A DNA stretch of 64,000 nucleotides. Source: Streptomyces sp. HB132 (GTDB lineage: Bacteria; Actinomycetota; Actinomycetes; Streptomycetales; Streptomycetaceae). The first letter of the stretch is position 1, and each line of letters starts with the position of its first letter. The position numbers and the translations under genes were made by a program. A model generated the notes under the pieces. That model saw nothing but the letters and a program-made list of their open reading frames with translations, was not told the origin of the DNA and made no database searches. This document shows, in pieces, positions 18,201 to 25,409 of the stretch. The stretch covers positions 1 to 64,000 of the forward strand of contig NZ_JAFBGA010000014.1 in the NCBI RefSeq assembly GCF_016909575.1, given 5' to 3'.

Positions 18201-18974
18201 GGCCATGTGGGCGCGCCAGCAGAGGTCGACGTCGTCACGCATCAGCGGGAGCCGGCGGTCGAAGCCGCCGAGCTCCTCCCAGACGTCGCGGCGGACCAGC
18301 ATTCCGGCCGAGGAGACCGAGAGCACCGTACGGACCTGGTCGTGCTGGCCCTGGTCCTGCTCACGGCGGTCCAGTCCGGTCCAGCGGCGTCCGCTGTTGG
18401 CGATGGAGACGCCGACCTCGAGGAGTTGCTTGCGGTCGTACCAGCCTCGCAGCTTGGGTCCGACGATCGCGGCGTGCTTGTCGTTGTCGACGACGCGGAG
18501 CATCTCGGCGAGCGCGTCCGGCTCGGGGGCGCTGTCGTCGTGCAGCAGCCAGAGCCACTGGACGGGTTCGCCGTGCGGGAGCTCCGGCAGGTCGTAGGCG
18601 TCGTCACGCCAGCTCCGGGTGACCGGGTCCCAGCCGCTGGGGCGCTTCAGGTACGGCAGGTCGTCGGGGGTGAGGACCCCTGCGCTGCGGGTGGCCTCCT
18701 CGACGGCGGTGCCGAAGCTCGTACGCCGCGCCAGGTGGAGGACGCGCTCACCGCCGAGTGCCTCGGTGACCAGACGGGCGGAGTCGTCGGCGCTGCCGGT
18801 GTCGGCGGCGACGACGTTCTGCACGGGGCGCTCCTGCCCCAGCAGTCCGGCGAGCACGCGGGGCAGCCAGCGTGCGCCGTCGTGCGAGACGAGCACGGCG
18901 GTGACGACGTGCCGGGGGAACTCTGGGGCGGCGGCGGCCTCGTTCGGCGCCGGCGAGTGGCTGTGCACGGACAT
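15216..18974 (-). CDS. Very large family 2 glycosyltransferase with multi-helix membrane domain
   Basis: The protein has 1252 aa. Residues about 20-310 form a GT2 domain: TAVLVSHDGARWLPRVLAGLL at the start, WLLHDDSAPEPDAL (DxD-like acceptor) and MRDDVDLCWRAHMAGH (ED-type catalytic region). A linker is followed by about ten membrane helices (roughly 460-870), then an extracytoplasmic beta region, one more membrane helix near 1045-1065, and a cytoplasmic-looking tail whose last ~110 residues are rich in Gln, Tyr and Gly (repeats of QQDPYQQQ and YGQYQGG type). The ATG at 18974 (MSVHSHSPAPNEAA) is preceded by GGAGGG. It probably uses a polyprenyl-phosphate sugar donor or makes an envelope glycan (inference). 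It is coupled to the DUF5719 gene and lies downstream of whiB. Confidence 0.88.
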   Translation of the reverse strand: MSVHSHSPAPNEAAAAPEFPRHVVTAVLVSHDGARWLPRVLAGLLGQERPVQNVVAADTGSADDSARLVTEALGGERVLHLARRTSFGTAVEEATRSAGVLTPDDLPYLKRPSGWDPVTRSWRDDAYDLPELPHGEPVQWLWLLHDDSAPEPDALAEMLRVVDNDKHAAIVGPKLRGWYDRKQLLEVGVSIANSGRRWTGLDRREQDQGQHDQVRTVLSVSSAGMLVRRDVWEELGGFDRRLPLMRDDVDLCWRAHMAGHRVLVAPDAVLRHAEASARERRPIDCAGRSVTSPHRVDKAGAVYTMLVNARGKQLPWALFRLVVGTLLRTLAYLVGKVPGQALDEVAGLFGTLLRPGRIIAARRARGRGVVDAAELRSLFPPPGATVRATVEQVAGNFGNRTESDSGGSRHGAVESGPGGDDADFLEIEQFARLKKVGRKPGPVLFALLLIISLVACRGLLSGGALAGGALLPAPADVSDLWGRYADGWHPVGTGGTQVAPPYLGVIAALAALFLGSTGFALTLLLVCSVPLAGLTAYFASRPLIESRLLRAWASVAYAFLPAATGALATGRLGTAVLAVLLPLIARAAVAAHGLRGDGSTARGSWRATWAYTLLLTFTTAFTPVVWPLAVVLGIGVLVLRRSDIAAYGLRFLATAGTPILVLAPWSLSLLTSPSGFLKEAGLDIGTGTASALDLLGISPGGPKAAGGVLLLGIVLAALAALLRGERQFAIRAAWVVVLVSLVFAGISNGSTWAGPATLVYGIALLAAALLGADGARVRVAALSFGWRQPVAALIALAAGLAPVLAAASWMIGGAAGPVERRDPVQVPAFVAEESSTRDQARTLVLGGTSPAAVSYSLVRGSGARLGDAELTEAGGSNSHLDKVVANLVAGSGADQGSQLSGFAIRYVLVRDGAPRQMGRVLDSTPGLSRLSQLDGSALWRVDRQVSRLAIVPSGAGAEPVPVGSLSVEAHTEIPEGDAGRVLRVADVADPGWQATLNGRALTPKTVDGWAQGFELPTEGGTLDLTYDTPVTHTAWVWTQVALCVVLVVLALPGRRREIDDDLPEETEAVAAEPVAGEGRRARRLRAAAQAEAVAAGDDPAVAAYGEDGAPTGPGEAAPGVPGQSPGEYIPAQQSADPYASVQTGQDGTGTYAPVPQENYGEWGAQQYQGTDYGQYQGGQDAGQYYQADPYQQDPYQQQGAYDPYGYAQQQPYATGTGEAAPYEGHDGHDENATPGQGPWPNGNGNASRGESE

Positions 18975-19176
18975 CGGGGTAGGGGCCCTCCGGCCGGGTC
19001 CGGAGGGGGGTCCCCCCGGGGGCTGCATCGGTGTACACGCGCGCCCCGGCGGGGCGTTGACGCGTCTCTCGGACGGGGCCCCACACTAACGGTACGGATG
19101 TCCGCCCCGCGCCGAGCGGTTGACCGGCGGGAACCGGAGGCGGCCGAAGGCGACGGAGACGGCCCGGCACAGCGAT

Positions 19177-19221
19177 GGCCCGGGGGCCGCACCCTTGCGT
19201 ACAGGATGCGGCCCCCGGGCC
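19177..19221 (-). terminator. Terminator hairpin after whiB
   Basis: GGCCCGGGGGCCGCA at 19177-19191 pairs perfectly with 19207-19221 (15 bp) around a 15-base loop, 32 bp past the whiB stop on the minus strand. Confidence 0.7.
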
Positions 19222-19252
19222 GAGACGTCTGAGGCGCCCGGAGGGCACGGCG

Positions 19253-19516
19253 TCAGATGGCCGCCTTCTTCAGACGGCGCCGCTCGCGCTCGGAGAGACC
19301 GCCCCAGATCCCGAACCGCTCGTCGTTGTTGAGGGCGTACTCGAGGCATTCCGAGCGGACTTCGCAGGCGAGACAGACCTTCTTGGCCTCGCGGGTGGAG
19401 CCGCCCTTCTCGGGAAAGAAGGACTCGGGGTCGGTCTGGGCGCACAGCGCGCGCTCCTGCCAGCCGAGTTCCTCGTCCGCGTCCTCGACCAGCAGTTGCT
19501 GGAACAGCTCGGTCAT
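19253..19516 (-). CDS. whiB: WhiB-family iron-sulfur developmental regulator, WhiB itself
   Basis: This 87-aa member of the actinobacterial Wbl family has a [4Fe-4S] cluster bound by four Cys, seen at residues 25, 48, 51 and 57 (C-x22-C-x2-C-x5-C). The family turn GIWGG is at 69-73, followed by the basic C-terminal RRRLKKAAI that contacts DNA. In Streptomyces, WhiB works with WhiA to start sporulation septation in aerial hyphae. The acidic N-terminus (LLVEDADEELGWQERALC) and the neighbourhood (F420 genes, large glycosyltransferase, manB) fit the whiB locus as I recall it from Streptomyces coelicolor. The ATG at 19516 is preceded by GAGGGG. A good promoter lies 74-102 bp upstream. Confidence 0.94.
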   Translation of the reverse strand: MTELFQQLLVEDADEELGWQERALCAQTDPESFFPEKGGSTREAKKVCLACEVRSECLEYALNNDERFGIWGGLSERERRRLKKAAI

Positions 19517-19589
19517 GTGCGCCCCTCGTCTGTCTCGTGCGTCCCCGTGATGCGGCCGTTACCGCTGCGGCCGAACGACACGAGTGAAA

Positions 19590-19618
19590 TTACAAGTGTG
19601 TAGCTTCGGGCCAGTCAA
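19590..19618 (-). promoter_or_regulatory. Predicted vegetative-type promoter of whiB
   Basis: Read on the minus strand, TTGACT (19618-19613) is a 5/6 match to the -35 hexamer and TGTAAT (19595-19590) a 5/6 match to the -10 hexamer, with an 18-bp spacer. Transcription would begin near 19583, giving a leader of about 65 bases before the whiB ATG, with GAGGGG in it. Confidence 0.6.
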
Positions 19619-20170
19619 GCGGAGATCTGCTATTGACCCCGGTATTCACCCTTCGGAACCAAGCGTAAGCGGAAAGTGTCCAAATCACCAAAAATCTGAC
19701 ATATGCCACCGGTGTCGCCCACTGCCACTTCTCATCGAGTGAGACGAGCGAGGCCGTCCGGATGTTTCGATTCGATCACTGAAGCGACCAAGATCACAGT
19801 AGGGTCACGAGCCCTCAACCACGTTTACGGACACAGTTGATGCGCCACCTTGCCTCTCCGGTGGCCGCTAAAACCTTTCTTCACCATCAGCAACCGGATG
19901 GAGTGAAACAATGCCGCCAAATCGGGCATCGGGTTGACAGGAGACGGACCGAACCGGTCTTCTTGGCCGTATGCACGCGACCGCAGCGACGTACACGACC
20001 CACAGCCGTGGGTTCCGTACGGCTGTCCAGGCCCGCTGTTGCTGTTCCAGCTGTCACAGCTGTTGAAGCCCTGACGCTCCAGCTCTGATCCAGCTCCGTT
20101 TCACCGCATTTCGGTCTCCGCGTCACCACCCCCCGCACGCGCATCCACCTGCCGAGGAACCACCGCACCC
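19619..20170. other. Long intergenic region upstream of whiB and the cysteine-dioxygenase-like gene
   Basis: Beyond the predicted whiB promoter this stretch is AT-richer than its surroundings (for example AAATCACCAAAAATCTGACATATG around 19680-19704) and holds no convincing gene. A TTGACA at 19934-19939 points toward the gene at 20,171, but I find no -10 hexamer 16-19 bases from it. The length and composition suit a developmentally regulated divergent control region; I cannot name binding sites. Confidence 0.5.
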
Positions 20171-20710
20171 ATGAACAGCGACAGCGACCTTTCGATCGCC
20201 GGCGACATCCTTGAGGTCCAGCACCTTCTGCAGCCGGCCAGCCCCCATCCCTCCACCGTGGCCGGGTTCGTCGGACTCGCCCGCTCCATCGCCGCCGACC
20301 GCGCCCGGTGGGCCCCGCTCGTCCGGTACGACACCACCACCCGCTGGTACCACCGGTTGCAGACCGTTCCCCAGGCTCACGGCTCCGATCGAGCCGGGGA
20401 GGCCCCGATCGGCTACGAGGTGTGGCTGCTCAGCTGGGTCCCCGGACAGGGCAGCGGACTCCACGACCACGGACTCTCGTCCGGCGTACTCACAGTCCTG
20501 GAGGGCGAGTTGACCGAACGCACGGCGCGCGGCGCGCAGTCACTGGGTCCGGGCGCCCAGCGCGTCTTCGCCCCCGGCTACGTCCACGAGGTCGTCAACG
20601 ACTCCCTGGAACCCGCCGTCAGCCTGCACGTCTACTTCCCCGGCCTCACCGACATGCCGATGCACTCGGCACAGTGCGCTCCCGCCGTCCAGGACGTCGT
20701 ACCGGCCTGA
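20171..20710 (+). CDS. Cysteine dioxygenase family protein
   Basis: This 179-aa, single-domain cupin of the bacterial cysteine dioxygenase family would oxidise a thiol such as L-cysteine to a sulfinic acid using non-haem iron and oxygen. The metal ligands are visible: His98 and His100 in SGLHDHGLSSG, and His139 in APGYVHEVVND. RWYHRLQ and GYEVWLLSW segments also fit the family. Whether the substrate is cysteine or another thiol (as in mercaptopropionate dioxygenases) cannot be decided. The ATG at 20171 is preceded by GAGGAA about 12 bases away. It stands alone upstream of the F420 genes, with 100 bp between. Confidence 0.87.
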   Translation: MNSDSDLSIAGDILEVQHLLQPASPHPSTVAGFVGLARSIAADRARWAPLVRYDTTTRWYHRLQTVPQAHGSDRAGEAPIGYEVWLLSWVPGQGSGLHDHGLSSGVLTVLEGELTERTARGAQSLGPGAQRVFAPGYVHEVVNDSLEPAVSLHVYFPGLTDMPMHSAQCAPAVQDVVPA

Positions 20711-20732
20711 CCGCCGACAACCACGCCGCGAC

Positions 20733-20802
20733 CAGGCTCCGCCCGACAGACCCACCCGTCGCCCACCACCACCCCCACAAGGATCAGGCTCCGCCTGACA
20801 GA
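20733..20802 (+). repeat. 18-bp direct repeat upstream of cofD
   Basis: CAGGCTCCGCCCGACAGA at 20733-20750 is repeated at 20785-20802 with one change (CAGGCTCCGCCTGACAGA). The second copy also forms a 6-bp hairpin, TCAGGC-tcc-GCCTGA (20784-20798), ending 12 bases before the cofD ATG, where a ribosome-binding sequence would normally lie. It may be a simple duplication or a control element. Confidence 0.5.
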
Positions 20803-20810
20803 CTGTTGGT

Positions 20811-21767
20811 ATGCGCATTGTGGTTCTGGCCGGCGGTATCGGTGGTGCTCGTTTCCTGCGTGGCCTCAAACAGGCCGCGCCCGACGCGGACATCACGGTG
20901 ATCGGCAACACCGGCGACGACATCCATCTGTTCGGACTGAAGGTCTGTCCCGACCTCGACACCGTGATGTACACCCTCGGCGGTGGCATCAACGAGGAGC
21001 AGGGCTGGGGACGTACCGACGAGAGCTTCCGGGTCAAGGACGAACTCGCCGCCTACGGCGTGGGTCCCGAGTGGTTCGGTCTCGGCGACCGTGACTTCGC
21101 GACCCACATCGTCCGTACGCAGATGCTCGGCGCGGGTTATCCGCTGAGCGCGGTCACCGAGGCGCTGTGCGCGCGGTGGAAGCCGGGGGTCCGGCTGATC
21201 CCGATGTCCGACGACCGGGTCGAGACGCACGTGGCGGTGGACGTCGACGGCGAGAGCAGGGCCGTGCACTTCCAGGAGTACTGGGTGAAGATGCGCGCCT
21301 CCGTGGCCGCGCAGGCCGTGGTACCCGTGGGAGCGGAACAGGCCAAGCCCGCGCCGGGCGTCCTCGAGGCCATCGCCGAGGCCGACGTCATCGTCTTCCC
21401 GCCGTCGAACCCCGTCGTGTCGGTGGGCACCATCCTCGCCGTGCCGGGCATCCGGGAGGCGATCGCCGAGGCCGGGGTCCCCGTCGTCGGGCTCTCCCCC
21501 ATCGTCGGCGACGCGCCTGTGCGGGGCATGGCCGACAAGGTGCTCGCCGCGGTGGGCGTCGAGTCCACCGCCGCCGCGGTCGCCCGGCACTACGGTTCGG
21601 GCCTGCTCGACGGGTGGCTCGTCGACACCGTGGACGCCGGAGTGGTCGACGAGGTCGAGGCGGCCGGCATCCGCTGCCGCGCCGTACCGCTGATGATGAG
21701 GGACGTGGACGTCACCGCGGAGATGGCCCGGCAGGCCCTGGCGCTGGCGGAAGAGGTACGCGCATGA
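20811..21767 (+). CDS. cofD: 2-phospho-L-lactate / phosphoenolpyruvate transferase (F420 synthesis)
   Basis: The protein has 318 aa and is called FbiA in mycobacteria. It transfers the lactyl- or enolpyruvyl-phosphate moiety from the LPPG/EPPG intermediate to the riboflavin-derived chromophore Fo, giving (dehydro-)F420-0. Signatures are the N-terminal nucleotide-binding loop VVLAGGIGGARFLRGL, the NTGDDIHLFGLKVCPDLDT segment, and FPPSNPVVSVGTIL in the middle. The start is the ATG at 20811; no clear ribosome-binding element precedes it, and a small hairpin occupies that place. It overlaps fbiB by ATGA, so the two are translated together. Confidence 0.95.
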   Translation: MRIVVLAGGIGGARFLRGLKQAAPDADITVIGNTGDDIHLFGLKVCPDLDTVMYTLGGGINEEQGWGRTDESFRVKDELAAYGVGPEWFGLGDRDFATHIVRTQMLGAGYPLSAVTEALCARWKPGVRLIPMSDDRVETHVAVDVDGESRAVHFQEYWVKMRASVAAQAVVPVGAEQAKPAPGVLEAIAEADVIVFPPSNPVVSVGTILAVPGIREAIAEAGVPVVGLSPIVGDAPVRGMADKVLAAVGVESTAAAVARHYGSGLLDGWLVDTVDAGVVDEVEAAGIRCRAVPLMMRDVDVTAEMARQALALAEEVRA

Positions 21768-23086
21768 GCGGCGGACCGGCCGACGGTGCGCCCTCCTACC
21801 GGGTGTGGGCACTGCCCGGGATGCCCGAGGTCCGGGAGGGCGACGACCTCGCGAAGCTGATCGCAGCCACGGAGCCGGGTCTGGTGGACGGCGATGTCCT
21901 GCTGGTCACCTCGAAGATCGTCTCCAAGGCGGAGGGCCGGATCGTGGAGGCCACGGACCGGGAGGCGGCGATCGACGCCGAGACCGTGCGGGTGGTCGCC
22001 CGGCGCGGGACGCTCAGGATCGTGGAGAACCGTCAGGGCCTCGTCATGGCCGCTGCCGGGGTCGACGCCTCGAACACCCCGGCCGGGACGGTCCTGCTGC
22101 TGCCCGAGGACCCGGACGCCTCGGCGCGACTGATCCGGGACGGGCTGCGGGACACACTGGGGGTCGAGGTCGGGGTCGTGGTCACCGACACCTTCGGCCG
22201 CCCCTGGCGCAACGGCCTGACGGACGTCGCGATCGGCGCCGCGGGCGTCAGGGTCCTCGACGACCTGCGGGGCGGTACCGACGGCCACGGCAACCCGCTG
22301 AGCGCCACCGTCGTGGCCACCGCCGACGAACTGGCTTCGGCCGGTGACCTGGTGAAGGGCAAGGTGTCCGGACTACCGGTCGCCGTCGTGCGAGGGCTCC
22401 CCCATGTGGTGGCGGTCGCGTCCGAGGACCAGGGCGCCCGGGCGATGGTGCGGGTCGCGGCCGACGACATGTTCCGGCTGGGTACGTCCGAAGCGGTACG
22501 GGAAGCACTGAACCTCCGCCGCACGGTGAGGGAGTTCACGGACGAGCCGGTGGACCCCGGAGCCGTACGGCGTGCGGTGGCGGCGGCGGTGACGGCCCCG
22601 GCGCCCCACCACACGACCCCCTGGCGCTTCGTCCTGCTGGAGTCGGCACCGGCACGTCACCGGCTGCTCGACGCCATGCGGGACGCGTGGATCGCGGATC
22701 TGCGCGCGGACGGACGCAGCGAGGAGTCGGTCGCCAAGCGGGTACGGCGGGGCGACGTCCTGCGCAACGCTCCTTACCTGGCGGTGCCGTGCCTGGTGAT
22801 GGACGGCTCGCACACCTACGGGGACGAGCGCCGGGACACCGCGGAGCGCGAGATGTTCGTGGTCGCGGCAGGCGCGGGCGTACAGAACTTCCTGGTGGCG
22901 CTGGCGGGTGAGCGGCTCGGCTCGGCGTGGGTGTCCTCGACGATGTTCTGCCGGTCCGTGGTGCGTGAGGTGCTGGACCTGCCGGACTCCTGGGATCCGC
23001 TGGGCGCGGTGGCCGTGGGGCACCCGAAGGGGACACCGCCGGCGAGGGCCGCCCGGGACGCGGGGGCGTTCATCGCGGTGCGCTGA
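21764..23086 (+). CDS. fbiB: Bifunctional F420 gamma-glutamyl ligase / nitroreductase-fold FbiB
   Basis: The protein has 440 aa. Residues about 1-245 are the CofE domain, which adds glutamates to F420-0 with GTP: ITSKIVSKAEG-like TSKIVSKAEGR near residue 48, then VTDTFGRPWRNGLTDVAIG near 140-160. Residues about 250-440 are a nitroreductase-like flavin domain (LNLRRTVREFTDEPVD, then AAGAGVQNFLVALAGERLGSAW). In mycobacteria this domain reduces dehydro-F420-0, which I assume here. The ATG at 21764 overlaps the cofD stop. The two-domain form is the actinobacterial arrangement, so nothing is missing. Confidence 0.95.
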   Translation: MSGGPADGAPSYRVWALPGMPEVREGDDLAKLIAATEPGLVDGDVLLVTSKIVSKAEGRIVEATDREAAIDAETVRVVARRGTLRIVENRQGLVMAAAGVDASNTPAGTVLLLPEDPDASARLIRDGLRDTLGVEVGVVVTDTFGRPWRNGLTDVAIGAAGVRVLDDLRGGTDGHGNPLSATVVATADELASAGDLVKGKVSGLPVAVVRGLPHVVAVASEDQGARAMVRVAADDMFRLGTSEAVREALNLRRTVREFTDEPVDPGAVRRAVAAAVTAPAPHHTTPWRFVLLESAPARHRLLDAMRDAWIADLRADGRSEESVAKRVRRGDVLRNAPYLAVPCLVMDGSHTYGDERRDTAEREMFVVAAGAGVQNFLVALAGERLGSAWVSSTMFCRSVVREVLDLPDSWDPLGAVAVGHPKGTPPARAARDAGAFIAVR

Positions 23087-23095
23087 GGCGGACGG

Positions 23096-24094
23096 CTACA
23101 ACCGGGCGATGTCGCGCGGCGTCATCTTGGGGGCCCGACGGGACGGGGTCCGACCCGACAGCATGATCAGCCGGGTCGCGCGGTGGCGCTGGCCCTCGTA
23201 CGGCGCGAGGAGCGCCAGCATCTCCTCGTCGTCGGCGTTCCTGTCGCCCGCGAGCGCGTGGCCGACGATGCCCGGCAGGTGAAGGTCGCCGACGGTCACC
23301 GCGTCCGCCGCGCCGTTCGAGCGCTGCAGGGTCTCCGCCGCGGTCCACGGGCCGATGCCCGGGATCAGCTGCAGCCGTTCCATCGCCGCGGTGAGCTCCA
23401 TCGCGGCGGCTTCCTCCATGCGCCGGGCCACCCGGACCGCGCGCAGGATCGTGGCGGAGCGCTTCGCGTCCACGCCCGCGCGGTGCCACTCCCAGGACGG
23501 GATCAGCGACCAGGTCCTGGCGTCCGGCATGACGTACAGGCCGTGCGAGCCGAACGCCGCGTCGCTGGGACCGGGGGCGGGGGTGCCGTAGGTGCGGAGC
23601 AGCAGCCGCCAGGCGCGGTAGGCCTCGTCGGTGGTGACCTTCTGTTCCAGGATCGACGGGATCAGCGACTCCATGACCAGCCCGGTGCGCAGCAGGCGCA
23701 GACCGGGCCGGCTGTGCTGGGTCAGGGCGAGCAGCCGGTGGCGCGGGCGGAAGTCCTCCGGCACGTCGTCGGCGCCGAGCAGTGCCGGGAGCCCGTCCAG
23801 CAGCCACTGCGCGCCCGGCCCCCAGGCCGCGGCCGAGACCTGGCGGTCGGCGGACGCCGAGACGCGCAGGGTGCCGGGGCCGGCCGGGGTGCGGGTCGCC
23901 CGCCAGTGGGTTCCGTCGGGCAGCGCCCGGTAGGCGGGGTCCGCCGGACCCCGGCGCAGCGGGCTCAGCACGAGCCGCAGATCGACCGGGCCCGGTGGAG
24001 TCCAGATCCGGGTCAGTGCCGGGGCGGACACGTCCGCGGCCACCGGCTCCTGGCGGGGCACGGCGGTGGTGCGGGGTACGAAGCGTCCTGCCAC
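23096..24094 (-). CDS. DNA-3-methyladenine glycosylase 2 family (AlkA-like)
   Basis: This 332-aa protein is predicted to remove alkylated bases in base-excision repair. The C-terminal half is an HhH-GPD domain: ESLIPSILEQKVTTDEAYRAWR, the hairpin LQLIPGIGPWTAAE, and the following VGDLHLPGIVG in which the Asp is the expected catalytic residue. The N-terminal ~130 residues resemble the AlkA N-terminal beta domain. The GTG at 24094 (VAGRFVPRTTAVPRQ) follows GAGGACC about 7 bases away; the longer open frame is not needed. It converges with fbiB with only 9 bp between stops. No Cys-rich Fe-S motif is present. Confidence 0.88.
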   Translation of the reverse strand: MAGRFVPRTTAVPRQEPVAADVSAPALTRIWTPPGPVDLRLVLSPLRRGPADPAYRALPDGTHWRATRTPAGPGTLRVSASADRQVSAAAWGPGAQWLLDGLPALLGADDVPEDFRPRHRLLALTQHSRPGLRLLRTGLVMESLIPSILEQKVTTDEAYRAWRLLLRTYGTPAPGPSDAAFGSHGLYVMPDARTWSLIPSWEWHRAGVDAKRSATILRAVRVARRMEEAAAMELTAAMERLQLIPGIGPWTAAETLQRSNGAADAVTVGDLHLPGIVGHALAGDRNADDEEMLALLAPYEGQRHRATRLIMLSGRTPSRRAPKMTPRDIARL

Positions 24095-24186
24095 GGGTGA
24101 GGTCCTCGGTCGTCGGGGGTGCCTGTCGAGGGTAATACCGACGCGGACCGACCACCGGCCGAAGCCGTCCCCGCAGAGGCCGGGAC

Positions 24187-24237
24187 GGTCCCCCACCGGC
24201 CGGTGTGGACCGCTCACCGGCCGGTGGGGGGGGGACC
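24187..24237 (-). terminator. Strong terminator hairpin after the nucleotidyltransferase gene
   Basis: CCCCACCGGCCGGTG at 24191-24205 pairs perfectly with 24215-24229 around a 9-base loop. The stem can extend through GGTC/GACC at 24187-24190 and 24234-24237. It lies directly after the stop of the minus-strand nucleotidyltransferase gene. Confidence 0.7.
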
Positions 24238-24239
24238 GT

Positions 24240-25331
24240 TCACTGGTCGGACGAGAAGCGGACCGAGGCGTCCGGGAGGATCGCGCCGCACCAGACGCGG
24301 ATGCCGTCGCGCAGTTCGTTGTCGGCGCCGACCCGGGCTCCGTCGCCGATGACCGCACCCGTGAGGACCGAACGGCTGCCGATGCGGGCGCCCGCTCCGA
24401 CCAGCGAGTCGGTGATGACCGCGCCCGGTTCGACGACGGCGCCGTCCAGCACGGTGGAGCCCGAGATCCTGGCGCCCTCGCCGATCAGGGCGCCCTCGCC
24501 GACGACCGTGCCGCCGGTGAGCTTGGCGTCGGCGGCCACGGAGGCGGTGGGCAGGACGAGCCGGTCACCGCAGCGGCCGGGGACCGCGGGGGACGGGGCG
24601 CGGCCCAGGACCAGGTCGGCCGAGCCGCGGACGAACGCCTGCGGGGTGCCGAGGTCCAGCCAGTAGGTGGAGTCCACCATGCCCTGGAGATGGGCGCCGG
24701 AGGCCAGCAGCCCCGGGAAGGTCTCGCGCTCCACGGAGACCGGCCGGTCGGCGGGAATCGTGTCGATGACCGACCGCCGGAAGACGTACGCCCCCGCGTT
24801 GATCTGGTCGGTGACTATCTCCTCGGGTGTCTGCGGCTTCTCCAGGAAGGCGGTCACCCGGCCCGTGTCGTCCGTGGGCACGAGCCCGAAGGCGCGCGGG
24901 TCCTCCACCCTGGTCAGGTGCAGGGAGACGTCCGCTCCGGAGGTGGCGTGCGCCGCGACCAGGGCCCGGATGTCGAGGCCGGTGAGGATGTCCCCGTTGA
25001 ACACGATGACGGGTTCGTCCGGGCCGGAGACCAGGCGCGACGCCACGTTCCTGATGGCCCCGCCGGTACCGAGGGGTTCGTCCTCGGTGACGTACTCGAT
25101 GGAGAGGCCGAGCGACGAACCGTCACCGAAGTACGGCTCGAATACCTCCGCCAGGTAGGACGTCGCGAGCACGATGTGCTCCACCCCGGCCGCCCGGGCA
25201 CGCGCCAGTTGGTGCGTGAGGAACGGCACCCCCGCCGCCGGGACCATCGGCTTGGGGGTGTGCACCGTGAGCGGACGCAGCCGGGTGCCCTTGCCACCGA
25301 CCAGGAGGATCGCTTCTTTTGCCTCTGTCAC
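24240..25331 (-). CDS. Sugar-1-phosphate nucleotidyltransferase, likely mannose-1-phosphate guanylyltransferase
   Basis: The protein has 363 aa. Residues 1 to about 235 are a nucleotidyltransferase domain with the signature AILLVGGKGTRLRPLTVHTPKPM at the N-terminus, then VFNGDILTGLD and FLEKPQTPEEI. Residues 260-350 are a left-handed beta-helix of hexapeptide repeats (VGEGALIGEGARISGSTVL). This layout matches the actinobacterial GDP-mannose pyrophosphorylase group. With manA and manB nearby, GDP-mannose is the likely product, but a glucose-1-phosphate enzyme is not excluded. The ATG at 25331 (MTEAKEAILLVGG) is the natural start. A strong hairpin follows the stop. Confidence 0.85.
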   Translation of the reverse strand: MTEAKEAILLVGGKGTRLRPLTVHTPKPMVPAAGVPFLTHQLARARAAGVEHIVLATSYLAEVFEPYFGDGSSLGLSIEYVTEDEPLGTGGAIRNVASRLVSGPDEPVIVFNGDILTGLDIRALVAAHATSGADVSLHLTRVEDPRAFGLVPTDDTGRVTAFLEKPQTPEEIVTDQINAGAYVFRRSVIDTIPADRPVSVERETFPGLLASGAHLQGMVDSTYWLDLGTPQAFVRGSADLVLGRAPSPAVPGRCGDRLVLPTASVAADAKLTGGTVVGEGALIGEGARISGSTVLDGAVVEPGAVITDSLVGAGARIGSRSVLTGAVIGDGARVGADNELRDGIRVWCGAILPDASVRFSSDQ

Positions 25332-25409
25332 AGCACTGTCTCTGCTTCCTGCTGGGGCCGGGCCTCGTTTCGGCTGGCCAGTGTATGCAGACCGTTCGGA
25401 GCCTCCCGG

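Noticed and set aside
19934..19960. TTGACA as a promoter for the cysteine-dioxygenase-like gene
   Set aside because: No -10-like hexamer at proper spacing.
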